Positions 1-5,669 of a stretch of DNA of 23,322 nucleotides are shown here, piece by piece. The notes under the pieces are model-generated. The model worked only from the letters and a program-made list of their open reading frames with translations, was not told where the DNA came from and ran no database searches. The DNA comes from a virus: IMG/VR virus record IMGVR_UViG_3300020424_000030, positions 1-23,322 of that record. One strand, written 5' to 3'. The position numbers and the translations under genes were made by a program. Each line of letters starts with the position of its first letter. Position 1 is the first letter of the stretch.

Positions 1-84
1 CCACATTACATTCAAGATGTGGAAGAAGTTGAACAAGTTCTTACAGCAAAACAATTTAGGGAACTTAACAACTTCAAGAAATAG
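1..84 (+). CDS. 3' end of an unidentified upstream gene (partial)
   Basis: Frame 1 is open from the first base and ends at TAG 82-84, giving 27 C-terminal residues that are charged (EEVEQVLTAKQFRELNNFKK at the end). Ten bases after the stop begins a strong intrinsic terminator, which is what one expects at the end of a real gene. Too little is visible to name the product. It lies on the same strand as the recombination genes and so probably belongs to an early or replication block to the left of the window. An alternative reading in frame 2 (from ATG 17) runs through the terminator into the serine recombinase and is less likely. Confidence 0.6.
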   Translation, partial: PHYIQDVEEVEQVLTAKQFRELNNFKK

Positions 85-93
85 GATGCAAAG

Positions 94-119
94 AAGGGTG
101 GCTAAGTGCCACCCTTTTT
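94..119 (+). terminator. Rho-independent terminator
   Basis: A perfect 9-bp stem, AAGGGTGGC pairing with GCCACCCTT, has a 5-nt loop (TAAGT). The right arm runs into five T's at 115-119. It sits 9 bases after the stop of the upstream partial gene on the same strand, so it should end the transcript entering from the left. The next gene starts only 17 bases after the T-tract. Confidence 0.85.
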
Positions 120-136
120 GTATGGAAAGGAAAGTT

Positions 137-826
137 ATGAATCAAATTACTTATGGGTTGGTTAGGGGAAGTACCAACAAGCAAGATGTATCACATCAGA
201 TACAAAAGATAAAAGAATATTATCCAAATGTAAAAGATTTTTTTATTGAAGATGGTGTAAGTGGAACACTACCAAGGGAACTTAGACCTACCTTCCAACA
301 AGCTATTGCTACTTGTAAGAAAGAAAAGGCAAGGCTTGTATGCACACACCTAGATAGATTGGGTAGGAATGCAAGTGACATTCTAAATTTTTATGAAGAA
401 GAAATACAAAAGGGTAAGATAGATGTGGAAGTAATAGGTTGTCCACTAAACCCTATGACCACACCCATACTTGTAGGTGTAGGTAGCATTGAAAGATATT
501 TGATTAGTGAAAGAACCAAGAGTGCTTTGTCTATGATTAGAAAAGAAATAGAAAGCAATGGTTTCTACATCACAAGGGATGGCAAGAAGATAACATCATT
601 AGGTTCACCAACTTGTAAGAAAGAAATGTCAAAGAAAGGTTTGGCTACAAGAAAAGCTAATGGTGATTTGTTTAAAGATACACACTTACCTTTAGTGCAA
701 AGGCTAAAGGATGAAGGTCTATCACTTAGGGGTATAGCAAAGGAACTAAACCATAGGGGTGTGAAGACCATAAGGGGTAAAGACTTTAATGCTATGCAAG
801 TAAAGATAATACTTGAAGCAGCTTAA
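137..826 (+). CDS. Small serine recombinase (resolvase/invertase type)
   Basis: This 229-aa protein has a serine-recombinase catalytic domain in residues 1 to about 150. It shows the nucleophile motif LVRGSTNKQDVSHQ (Arg10, Ser12), the conserved HLDRLGRNASDI at 71-82, and the ERYLISERT segment at 119-127 that begins the long E helix. Residues about 190-229 (GLSLRGIAKELNHRGV) form a helix-turn-helix-like DNA-binding tail. The length fits resolvases and invertases, not the 450-550 aa large serine integrases. I chose ATG 137 because GGAAAGGAAA lies just upstream; the longer frame from ATG 17 would cross the terminator at 94-119. It breaks and rejoins DNA at specific sites through a 5'-phosphoserine link. 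Whether it integrates, resolves or inverts DNA cannot be told here, and I saw no att-like pair. Confidence 0.9.
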   Translation: MNQITYGLVRGSTNKQDVSHQIQKIKEYYPNVKDFFIEDGVSGTLPRELRPTFQQAIATCKKEKARLVCTHLDRLGRNASDILNFYEEEIQKGKIDVEVIGCPLNPMTTPILVGVGSIERYLISERTKSALSMIRKEIESNGFYITRDGKKITSLGSPTCKKEMSKKGLATRKANGDLFKDTHLPLVQRLKDEGLSLRGIAKELNHRGVKTIRGKDFNAMQVKIILEAA

Positions 827-848
827 AAAATTTTAACAATGAAAGGGG

Positions 849-1010
849 GTGAAGGTTATTAAAACAATCTTGTATTACATAGGCGGTGGCATCCTTGCCA
901 TTGCCTTTATGTTTTTTTTGTGGGTGTCCATATGGTTTTTGTGTGCCTTGGATGACCATTGCTATGAACAAAACACAAACCCAAACTATTATATAGAAAG
1001 GAAAATGTAA
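849..1010 (+). CDS. Small single-membrane-segment protein
   Basis: A 53-aa frame starts at GTG 849 and ends with TAA 1008-1010, which overlaps the ATG of the exonuclease gene by one base (TAATG). Residues about 4-30 form one continuous hydrophobic segment (ILAIAFMFFLWVSIWFLC), followed by a polar, probably exposed tail of about 20 residues. Purines AAAGGGG directly precede the GTG, an unusually short SD spacing. No in-frame ATG comes earlier than residue 21. It fills the gap between recombinase and exonuclease, and the stop-start coupling supports translation. The family is unknown. It could be a small inner-membrane protein of the early operon, perhaps affecting the host or superinfection, but nothing shows this. 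Confidence 0.55.
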   Translation: MKVIKTILYYIGGGILAIAFMFFLWVSIWFLCALDDHCYEQNTNPNYYIERKM

Positions 1011-1960
1011 TGCCAAAGTTAACACTAGATGGCAAAGAGTTAGGGTGCAGTGCCTTACCAACTTTAATACTAGGTAAGCATTTCCAAAACACTAGGCGTT
1101 CTTTATGGGATGAACAGTTCAAAGCTAGTAAAGGTGTTGAACAACTACCTAGAAAAGAAACCTATGCTATGGCAAGGGGTAACATCCTTGAACCTGCAAT
1201 AGCTCAACTTGCTATGTATAACTTTAGAACCTTGTCAGATGCTAAGATGGAACAATGGATTCCAAAGGAAGCTTTCAGAAAACCTGAAGTAAAACTTGGT
1301 GCATCAATTGATTACATCTTACAAGTAGAAGATGGGGTACTACCAATCACCTATGAAGATACTACCATAGATTACTTTGGTAATGTTATTCATGAAATAA
1401 AGAGTGATAAAAACCACCAAGGTTTTCCCCACCTTGAATGGATTCTACAAGTGCAAGGACAAATGTTTTGTAGTGATGTGCATCAAGCAATCATTAGTGT
1501 GTTTGACCAAACAATGAACACCAAACATTATCCTGTCTTGTATGACCCACAGCTAGTAGAACAAATCATTAAAGCTGTTAATGAATTCTGGGATAAGATT
1601 GAAGAAGGTGTGAACTATGATGAAGATGATTCTTCTATCAATGACAACACTGACTCAGTTGACCTAACTACTATGCTTAACAAAACCAATCACAATCTTG
1701 ATGAACTTTGTACTAACTACAACCAGGTCACAAAAGAAATCAATGCACAAAAGAAAACACAATCTGAAATCAAAGGTAAGATTGTTAGTGTAATGAATCA
1801 TCTTAGTGTCAAACGTGGCAGCACAAATCTATTTAATATTGTGAGTGAAGATATAACTAAACATAAAAAGAAGATGGTTGATACAGGGGAAACATATCAA
1901 TCACATTCTTTTAAAATAAAGGAAAGGAAAAGTGATGAGCAAATCAACACAGATAATTAA
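1010..1960 (+). CDS. YqaJ-type (lambda Exo family) 5'-3' exonuclease
   Basis: This 316-aa protein has the PD-(D/E)XK nuclease motifs of the YqaJ/lambda exonuclease family in order. They are the RGNILEP helix (Arg56, Glu61), GASIDYI (Asp101), HEIKSD with the E-x-K pair Glu129 and Lys131, and the glutamine-rich QVQGQM helix (147-152). Such enzymes degrade the 5' strand of linear dsDNA and leave a 3' tail for an annealing protein. The RecT-type partner is the next gene and overlaps by 26 bp, a classic exonuclease/annealase pair. Residues about 215-275 are polar and coiled-coil-like, an extension beyond the nuclease core. The start ATG 1010 has GAAAGGAAA upstream and is coupled to the small membrane-protein gene. 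Likely role: recombination-dependent replication or repair of phage DNA. Confidence 0.9.
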   Translation: MPKLTLDGKELGCSALPTLILGKHFQNTRRSLWDEQFKASKGVEQLPRKETYAMARGNILEPAIAQLAMYNFRTLSDAKMEQWIPKEAFRKPEVKLGASIDYILQVEDGVLPITYEDTTIDYFGNVIHEIKSDKNHQGFPHLEWILQVQGQMFCSDVHQAIISVFDQTMNTKHYPVLYDPQLVEQIIKAVNEFWDKIEEGVNYDEDDSSINDNTDSVDLTTMLNKTNHNLDELCTNYNQVTKEINAQKKTQSEIKGKIVSVMNHLSVKRGSTNLFNIVSEDITKHKKKMVDTGETYQSHSFKIKERKSDEQINTDN

Positions 1961-2897
1961 TCCAGAAAATATGGACCAGCTTCTTGAGTTTGCTAATGCT
2001 ATGTCTAAGTCAGGTCTTGTTCCTAATGACTATCAAGGTAGACCCAACAACATAGTAGTAGCTGTGCAATGGGGAAGTGAAGTAGGTCTTGCACCTATGC
2101 AGGCCCTACAAAATATTTCTGTAATCAATGGGCGTGCTACAGTGTGGGGTGATTCTGCACTAGCATTGATAACATCACACCCAAAGTTTGCGGGTGTGCA
2201 AGAATTCTTTGAAGGTGAAACAGCTGTATGCGTTGTCAAAAGAAAAGTTGGTGATGACATACAAGAAACCCGTAGGGAATTTAGTATTGATATGGCAAAG
2301 AAGGCAGGCTTGTGGGGAAGGAAAGGGCCTTGGACATCTTACCCTAATCGTATGTTACAGATGCGAGCCCGTGGTTTTGCCATAAGGGATGCATTCCCAG
2401 ATGCAATGAAGGGAATGATTACTACTGAAGAAGCTAATGACACACCAAGGGATGACAAGAAACCCCATAAGAAGGGCGAAGACACACCTGAAATAAACAA
2501 TGTGATAGATTCAGTAGCAAAAGAAGTAGAGCCTACACAAGACAATCCTACGACCAGCAATGATGGTGAGCAGTTGACCGAAGGTGAAGTTGTTGTGTCA
2601 CCTACAGAGCAAGTGGATAACAATGATAGAACAAAGGGATTTGTTCTACATATTCCTATGTGTGAGCCAGAATATTTTGACACTCGTGACAAGTGGGTCA
2701 ACAGATATAGGAAGCTTATGTCTATGGTGAAGGAAGGTAAACTACCTGGTAGGGAAAAGATGACCAACCTTAAAAAACTAGAAGAAGAAAATGTTAAGAT
2801 GTTAGATTCTTTTGGTGCGGCTGGTGATGAACTTAGGGAACTACGTGGTAAACTTACAAGGTTGATTGGTGCAGAAAGTGCAGGTCAAAATGAGTAA
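1935..2897 (+). CDS. RecT-type single-strand annealing protein
   Basis: In this 320-aa protein, residues about 10-165 carry the conserved core of a phage RecT-like family: VGLAPMQALQNISVINGRAT (50-69), then WGDSALALI, then GPWTSYPNRMLQMRARG (131-147) and RDAFPDAMKGMITTEEA (151-167). These proteins coat 3' single-stranded tails and anneal complementary strands. Residues 170-240 are acidic and low in complexity, and about 240-320 form a charged helical tail that may be a partner-binding region. I chose ATG 1935 over GTG 1932 because the AAGGAAA upstream is then better spaced. The gene overlaps the exonuclease gene, so the two are probably translated together. The family match is by motif recognition only. 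Confidence 0.82.
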   Translation: MSKSTQIINPENMDQLLEFANAMSKSGLVPNDYQGRPNNIVVAVQWGSEVGLAPMQALQNISVINGRATVWGDSALALITSHPKFAGVQEFFEGETAVCVVKRKVGDDIQETRREFSIDMAKKAGLWGRKGPWTSYPNRMLQMRARGFAIRDAFPDAMKGMITTEEANDTPRDDKKPHKKGEDTPEINNVIDSVAKEVEPTQDNPTTSNDGEQLTEGEVVVSPTEQVDNNDRTKGFVLHIPMCEPEYFDTRDKWVNRYRKLMSMVKEGKLPGREKMTNLKKLEEENVKMLDSFGAAGDELRELRGKLTRLIGAESAGQNE

Positions 2898-3129
2898 GCA
2901 AGGACTAACACCAAGGCAATCTGATATATATAGATTCCTTGTTGCATATCATAAAGAGTATGGTGTGTACCCTAGTATGCGTGAAATAGCAGAAGGTAAG
3001 ATAGAAGGTGAACAAGTAATCACCAAGGTATCTGCTTCATCTGCTGTTAAGCTTACACTAGATAGGTTGGAATCCAGGGGATGGATTCGTAAAGGTAAAC
3101 ATATACCACGTGGCTTGGAAGTTTTGTAA
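2890..3129 (+). CDS. Stand-alone LexA-type winged-helix DNA-binding protein
   Basis: This 79-aa protein matches only the N-terminal DNA-binding domain of LexA. It has LTPRQSDIYRFL (residues 6-17), GVYPSMREIAEG with the recognition-helix region, then a ...AVKLTLDRLESRGWIRKG... wing and the ending RGLEVL. The LexA cleavage site and Ser-Lys peptidase domain are absent, so it should not self-cleave. The start is ATG 2890, eight codons inside a longer frame; the start region overlaps the RecT gene by 8 bp and has GCAGG upstream. It may act as a small repressor or regulator of this operon or of host SOS-type operators. Its place right after the exonuclease/annealase pair favours local control, but the target is unknown. 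Confidence 0.8.
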   Translation: MSKQGLTPRQSDIYRFLVAYHKEYGVYPSMREIAEGKIEGEQVITKVSASSAVKLTLDRLESRGWIRKGKHIPRGLEVL

Positions 3130-3314
3130 TGGCAAAGGAAGAAGAAATAGTTTTCACACCTGAACTTGCCAAAAAATTTCGTGAAGAATATGACAAGGCA
3201 AAAGCTCACGGCAAAGATACATTTGTATTTGAAGGTAAAGGATTCTTTACTGACTATGCAAAGTATCTGCTAGACCATCTAGAAAATGTAGGTATGTTTA
3301 GAGTTCGGCCCTAA
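3129..3314 (+). CDS. Small hypothetical protein, last gene of the rightward operon
   Basis: A 61-aa soluble, highly charged frame starts at ATG 3129, which overlaps the preceding stop by one base (TAATG). That coupling supports it as a real gene. The sequence MAKEEEIVFTPELAKKFREE suggests a helical N-terminus; the middle has aromatic residues (FVFEGKGFFTDYAKYLLDHL). No membrane segment and no family I recognise. Its last 17 bases overlap the 3' end of the lysozyme gene on the opposite strand. Confidence 0.7.
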   Translation: MAKEEEIVFTPELAKKFREEYDKAKAHGKDTFVFEGKGFFTDYAKYLLDHLENVGMFRVRP

Positions 3315-3747
3315 ATATATCTGCAATTCTTTGGGCTCGCTGACCAACTTGGCGAGCCCATTTACTATTCAAGGCTTCATCCGCCGCCGTTGTTCCGTCA
3401 TTGTTTTCTAATGCAGCCAACATATTCTGAAACTTTAGAAGGTTAGGCAACCCAAGATTATAAACCATATTAAGTATTTGTTCTTGTACTATGATAGGCT
3501 TTTCTTTTATCCAAGGTAAGCTTTGTTCTAATTCATTCCACATATCTTGTACTGTATTCTTTAATAAAAACACTGCTTCATTTTCTGTTAGCCCACCACC
3601 TGGAACTTGCTTGTCAATAAGTTTTCCATAACCTATTGTCCAATATCCTAGGTGGTCTTGGTATGCAACGTGCCTACCATTTTCTATAACACAACCTTCA
3701 TCCCTAGTGATTGCGGCAAAGAATCTATCGTGGTCTATGTGGTCCAT
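3298..3747 (-). CDS. T4-type endolysin (lysozyme, GH24)
   Basis: This 149-aa protein has the glycoside hydrolase 24 catalytic pattern: ITRDEGCVI with Glu17, YQDHLGYWTIGYGK with Asp31 and Thr37. These correspond to Glu11, Asp20 and Thr26 of T4 lysozyme. It cleaves the sugar backbone of peptidoglycan to release progeny. There is no signal peptide or SAR-type N-terminal anchor, so it should depend on a holin for access to the wall; a 3TM-type holin lies four genes upstream in the same transcript. The start ATG overlaps the stop of the preceding gene (TAATG). The C-terminal region has the usual WARQVGQRAQRI pattern. It is the last gene of the leftward block and overlaps the oppositely oriented neighbour by 17 bp. 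Confidence 0.93.
   Translation of the reverse strand: MDHIDHDRFFAAITRDEGCVIENGRHVAYQDHLGYWTIGYGKLIDKQVPGGGLTENEAVFLLKNTVQDMWNELEQSLPWIKEKPIIVQEQILNMVYNLGLPNLLKFQNMLAALENNDGTTAADEALNSKWARQVGQRAQRIADIFRAEL
3332..3360. terminator. Possible terminator hairpin inside the lysozyme 3' end
   Basis: A perfect 9-bp GC-rich inverted repeat (TGGGCTCGC / GCGAGCCCA) with an 11-nt loop lies 18 bases past the stop of the rightward operon, within lysozyme codons. On the + strand it is followed only by TTT, and on the - strand by no T-tract, so it is not a canonical intrinsic terminator. Its position at the tail-to-tail junction makes a role in stopping or processing the rightward transcript plausible. Confidence 0.4.
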
Positions 3748-3941
3748 TATGCTGTCGCTTTCTTGCCATACTTCTTCTTCATCTTCTTACGAAGTGTAGA
3801 CTTAGCAGTCTTGGCAGAATCAACAAAAGCTTGTTGAGTAGGCGCACCTTCGTCACCAGGCTTACGCATCTTTTCACCACTACCCTTTGCAATTCGTTTA
3901 CGCTTGGCGTGGATATTATAATACAAACCTTTCTTAGCCAT
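3747..3941 (-). CDS. Small basic conserved phage protein
   Basis: A 64-aa, strongly basic protein begins MAKKGLYYNIHAKRKRIAKG, continues SGEKMRKPGDEGAPTQQAF, and ends in a Lys-rich tail (STLRKKMKKKYGKK). I recognise this N-terminal pattern as recurring in marine phage genomes, always without assigned function. Its charge suggests nucleic-acid or virion binding. It ends by overlapping the lysozyme start (TAATG). Its own start lies 3 bases after the stop of another small basic gene, with AAAGGGGG upstream. No membrane segment. Confidence 0.8.
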   Translation of the reverse strand: MAKKGLYYNIHAKRKRIAKGSGEKMRKPGDEGAPTQQAFVDSAKTAKSTLRKKMKKKYGKKATA

Positions 3942-3943
3942 CC

Positions 3944-4072
3944 TTAGCCCCCTTTCTTTTTACCATATTTTTCTTTCATTTTTTTTTGCAAAGCTTTTGA
4001 CCCTGCTTTCTTGGTAAGTTTTTTCTTAGGTCTACCTACCTTTGAACCATAAGTTCCTGGACCCATTGGCAT
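3944..4072 (-). CDS. 42-aa basic protein with a VGRPKKK motif
   Basis: This frame is short but well supported: a near-perfect AAAGGAGG lies 6 bases before the ATG at 4072, and the stop is 2 bases before the next gene. The product begins MPMGPGTYGSKVGRPKKKLT and ends KMKEKYGKKKGG. About 40% of residues are Lys or Arg. The GRP core flanked by basic residues resembles an AT-hook, although the motif lacks the usual leading Arg. Its tail (KKMKEKYGKKK) resembles the tail of the next gene downstream (KKMKKKYGKK), so the two may be related by duplication. Function unknown; possibly DNA- or capsid-associated. Confidence 0.75.
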   Translation of the reverse strand: MPMGPGTYGSKVGRPKKKLTKKAGSKALQKKMKEKYGKKKGG

Positions 4073-4086
4073 AGCTGCCTCCTTTC

Positions 4087-4473
4087 TTATTTATTTATCT
4101 TCTTACTATCGGTGCCTTTGTACTTGTCATAGCTCCGCATTCCCGAAATGCCTAGCATTCCGAACATCAACGGCATCATTACAGACATATCAGCTTGTGG
4201 TATAGTAACTCCAAAGCCTGCCATAATAGGCGATACCATATAGTTGATTCCCATTGATAGCCCGCATATCCATCCAATCAATGGACGCCAGGAACTTTGA
4301 AACCAGTTTCCTTTGGCATCAGCTTTCAATACTTCTATCTGTTGCAATGCTATTTGCTGCCCATGTTTTTCTGCCATAGTCGCAATCTCATGAGCCAATC
4401 TATTCTTTTGGTCTTTGTCTTCTATAAACTTACCTAGCAATTTTGTTGCTGGGCCTATTAAAGATGTGAGCAT
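4087..4473 (-). CDS. Holin of the 3TM type
   Basis: This 128-aa protein has a polar, helical N-terminal half (residues 1-55) followed by the family hallmark GNWFQSSWRPLIGWICGLS (55-73). Hydrophobic segments lie at about 63-85 and 97-112, with the conserved end PLMFGMLGISGMRSYDKYKG (101-120). This architecture matches the '3TMs holin' family, small membrane proteins that permeabilise the inner membrane so that endolysin reaches peptidoglycan. The start at 4473 has AGGGGG upstream. The lysozyme, which has no export signal, lies downstream in the same transcript. The family identification is by pattern; direct evidence of lysis timing is not visible. Confidence 0.85.
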   Translation of the reverse strand: MLTSLIGPATKLLGKFIEDKDQKNRLAHEIATMAEKHGQQIALQQIEVLKADAKGNWFQSSWRPLIGWICGLSMGINYMVSPIMAGFGVTIPQADMSVMMPLMFGMLGISGMRSYDKYKGTDSKKINK

Positions 4474-4503
4474 TTTACCCCCTAAAAATTTTTGTAGTTA
4501 ATA

Positions 4504-4815
4504 TCATTTCTTACCATGCATTATTGCTGCACTCCCCATATACGCACCAACAATACCAGTGCCTGCAATGTAGAAAAGATTACTAATCCCTGCCAACGCT
4601 TCTACACGTTCTGTACTTACAAAGAAACAAGCAGCAGTAAATACACCCATACCTATTAGTGATGCAGTTGCCATCCTTCTTTGCGCCCTTTGTTTTCTAA
4701 GGTCATGTTGTAGTTCTGCTGTTTGCATTTCAACGTCTGAAACTACACCATCCTTATTTAAATCAAGCTCATTAAATTTAGAATCTGTTTGTAATTTTTT
4801 TTGTAGACTTGCCAT
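4504..4815 (-). CDS. EF-hand-containing membrane protein
   Basis: Residues 18-29 of this 103-aa protein, DLNKDGVVSDVE, form a complete EF-hand calcium-binding loop (Asp1, Asn3, Asp5, Gly6, Val8, Glu12). A basic helix (RKQRAQRRM) follows, then two hydrophobic segments at about 48-67 and 73-98. By charge, the loop could be cytoplasmic. The gene lies between the holin and another membrane-protein gene; its ATG overlaps the upstream stop (TAATG). A role in lysis, perhaps as holin partner or antiholin, or as a calcium-responsive membrane factor, is inference. The loop could also serve as a structural motif without binding calcium. Confidence 0.75.
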   Translation of the reverse strand: MASLQKKLQTDSKFNELDLNKDGVVSDVEMQTAELQHDLRKQRAQRRMATASLIGMGVFTAACFFVSTERVEALAGISNLFYIAGTGIVGAYMGSAAIMHGKK

Positions 4816-5279
4816 TAACTTGACCTTTGATAAAACATTATACCTAGCACAAGCACAGCCACGCCCACGCCTATACCTAGGAATATTAGAAAGTATGTAA
4901 GTAAATCTTCTTGTAGCTTGGCAATCTTTTGTGCTCTATCTTTTTCAGCTTGTTGCCTACGCTTACGTGCTTCTACTTGAAAGCGAACCCAATCACTATG
5001 TAACCCTGGTCTGCCTAAGTAAATCATCATTCTTTTTAGTTCTTCTTCTTTTTCACGTAGCTCTTCCAGTGCCATAAATTCTTCAAGGTCATGGTCTTCT
5101 TTGCCAGTGAACTTAGTAAAGATGCTGTTCTTCTTCTTATCTTTAGCGGCTCTAAGATTATCTGTAGCATGTGTAAAGGTAGCAATCTGTTTAGCACAAG
5201 TGTGTAGTTCTTTACCATTTTCGATTGCCTTCTTTATAATTCCAAATGCGGCATTTGCTGCTGCTACATATTCTAACAC
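4815..5279 (-). CDS. Conserved phage protein with C-terminal membrane anchor
   Basis: This 154-aa protein starts at GTG 5279 (MLEYVAAANAAFGIIKKAI). Residues about 55-125 are rich in Lys and Glu and predicted helical, including LEEFMALEELREKEEEL and GRPGLHSDWVRFQVEARKR. Residues about 127-150 are a strong membrane segment (YFLIFLGIGVGVAVLVLGIM) close to the C-terminus. I recall similar MLEY...LEEFMALEE...GRPGL proteins in other marine phages, unassigned. The SD is weak, so the GTG start rests on the typical N-terminal sequence. The C-terminal anchor and lysis-gene neighbours make a role at the inner membrane likely. It is not an Rz-type spanin, which has an N-terminal anchor. Confidence 0.75.
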   Translation of the reverse strand: MLEYVAAANAAFGIIKKAIENGKELHTCAKQIATFTHATDNLRAAKDKKKNSIFTKFTGKEDHDLEEFMALEELREKEEELKRMMIYLGRPGLHSDWVRFQVEARKRRQQAEKDRAQKIAKLQEDLLTYFLIFLGIGVGVAVLVLGIMFYQRSS

Positions 5280-5285
5280 TTAACA

Positions 5286-5441
5286 TTATCCAGCTTTTAC
5301 CTTAGAAGGTCTTCCCCTCTTTGGCTTATCATTCTTGGGTTCAACATCAGATGGTAGTGAATCATCTGTAGTATTTTTTGCTGTGGATTTTTTTAGTTTC
5401 TTTGGTTTTAGATGTGGATTCAAATCATATAAATGTGCCAT
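5286..5441 (-). CDS. 51-aa basic protein with AT-hook-like motif
   Basis: A short frame begins at ATG 5441 with AAAGGAGG ideally placed and ends at TAA 5286. The start touches the stop of the preceding gene (5442), so the spacing is that of a real cistron. The product opens MAHLYDLNPHLKPKKLKK and ends KNDKPKRGRPSKVKAG. KPKRGRPSK fits the AT-hook pattern (RGRP core flanked by Pro and Lys), which binds the minor groove of AT-rich DNA. No membrane segment. The phage genome is AT-rich, so DNA compaction or packaging is conceivable, but this is inference. Confidence 0.7.
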   Translation of the reverse strand: MAHLYDLNPHLKPKKLKKSTAKNTTDDSLPSDVEPKNDKPKRGRPSKVKAG

Positions 5442-5669
5442 CTATCCTCCTTTAAAATTAATCCATCCTTGCAGCAGTGCAAAGACAGTTCCTATTATGC
5501 CACCTAGCCATAATAAAACTTTGAGCCCACCCTTACCCATTGCTATTTGTGTACGCAATGATTTGATTTCTAGCTGGTTTTCAACAGATACCTTTTGTAT
5601 GTGCTCAACCTTTTCTTCTAGCCTAGCCAAGCTCGTCTTTATATCATCCATCAAAGTAGCTTTCGGCAT
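5442..5669 (-). CDS. Coiled-coil protein with C-terminal membrane segment (XhlA-like architecture)
   Basis: A 75-aa protein begins MPKATLMDDIKTSLARLEEK at ATG 5669, which overlaps the upstream stop (TAATG), so I prefer it to the longer frame from 5684. Residues about 8-48 form a heptad-like helix (LARLEEKVEHIQKVSVENQ). About 51-71 form one membrane segment (GLKVLLWLGGIIGTVFALL). This coiled coil plus C-terminal anchor is the layout of the XhlA haemolysin family, which works with holin and endolysin in PBSX-type lysis. The identification rests on architecture only. There is no convincing SD, so translation is probably coupled to the preceding gene. Confidence 0.7.
   Translation of the reverse strand: MPKATLMDDIKTSLARLEEKVEHIQKVSVENQLEIKSLRTQIAMGKGGLKVLLWLGGIIGTVFALLQGWINFKGG

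Noticed and set aside
17-136. N-terminal extension of the serine recombinase to ATG 17
   Set aside because: It would run through the terminator at 94-119 and overlap the end of the upstream gene. The family N-terminus begins at residue 41 of that frame, right after a good ribosome site.
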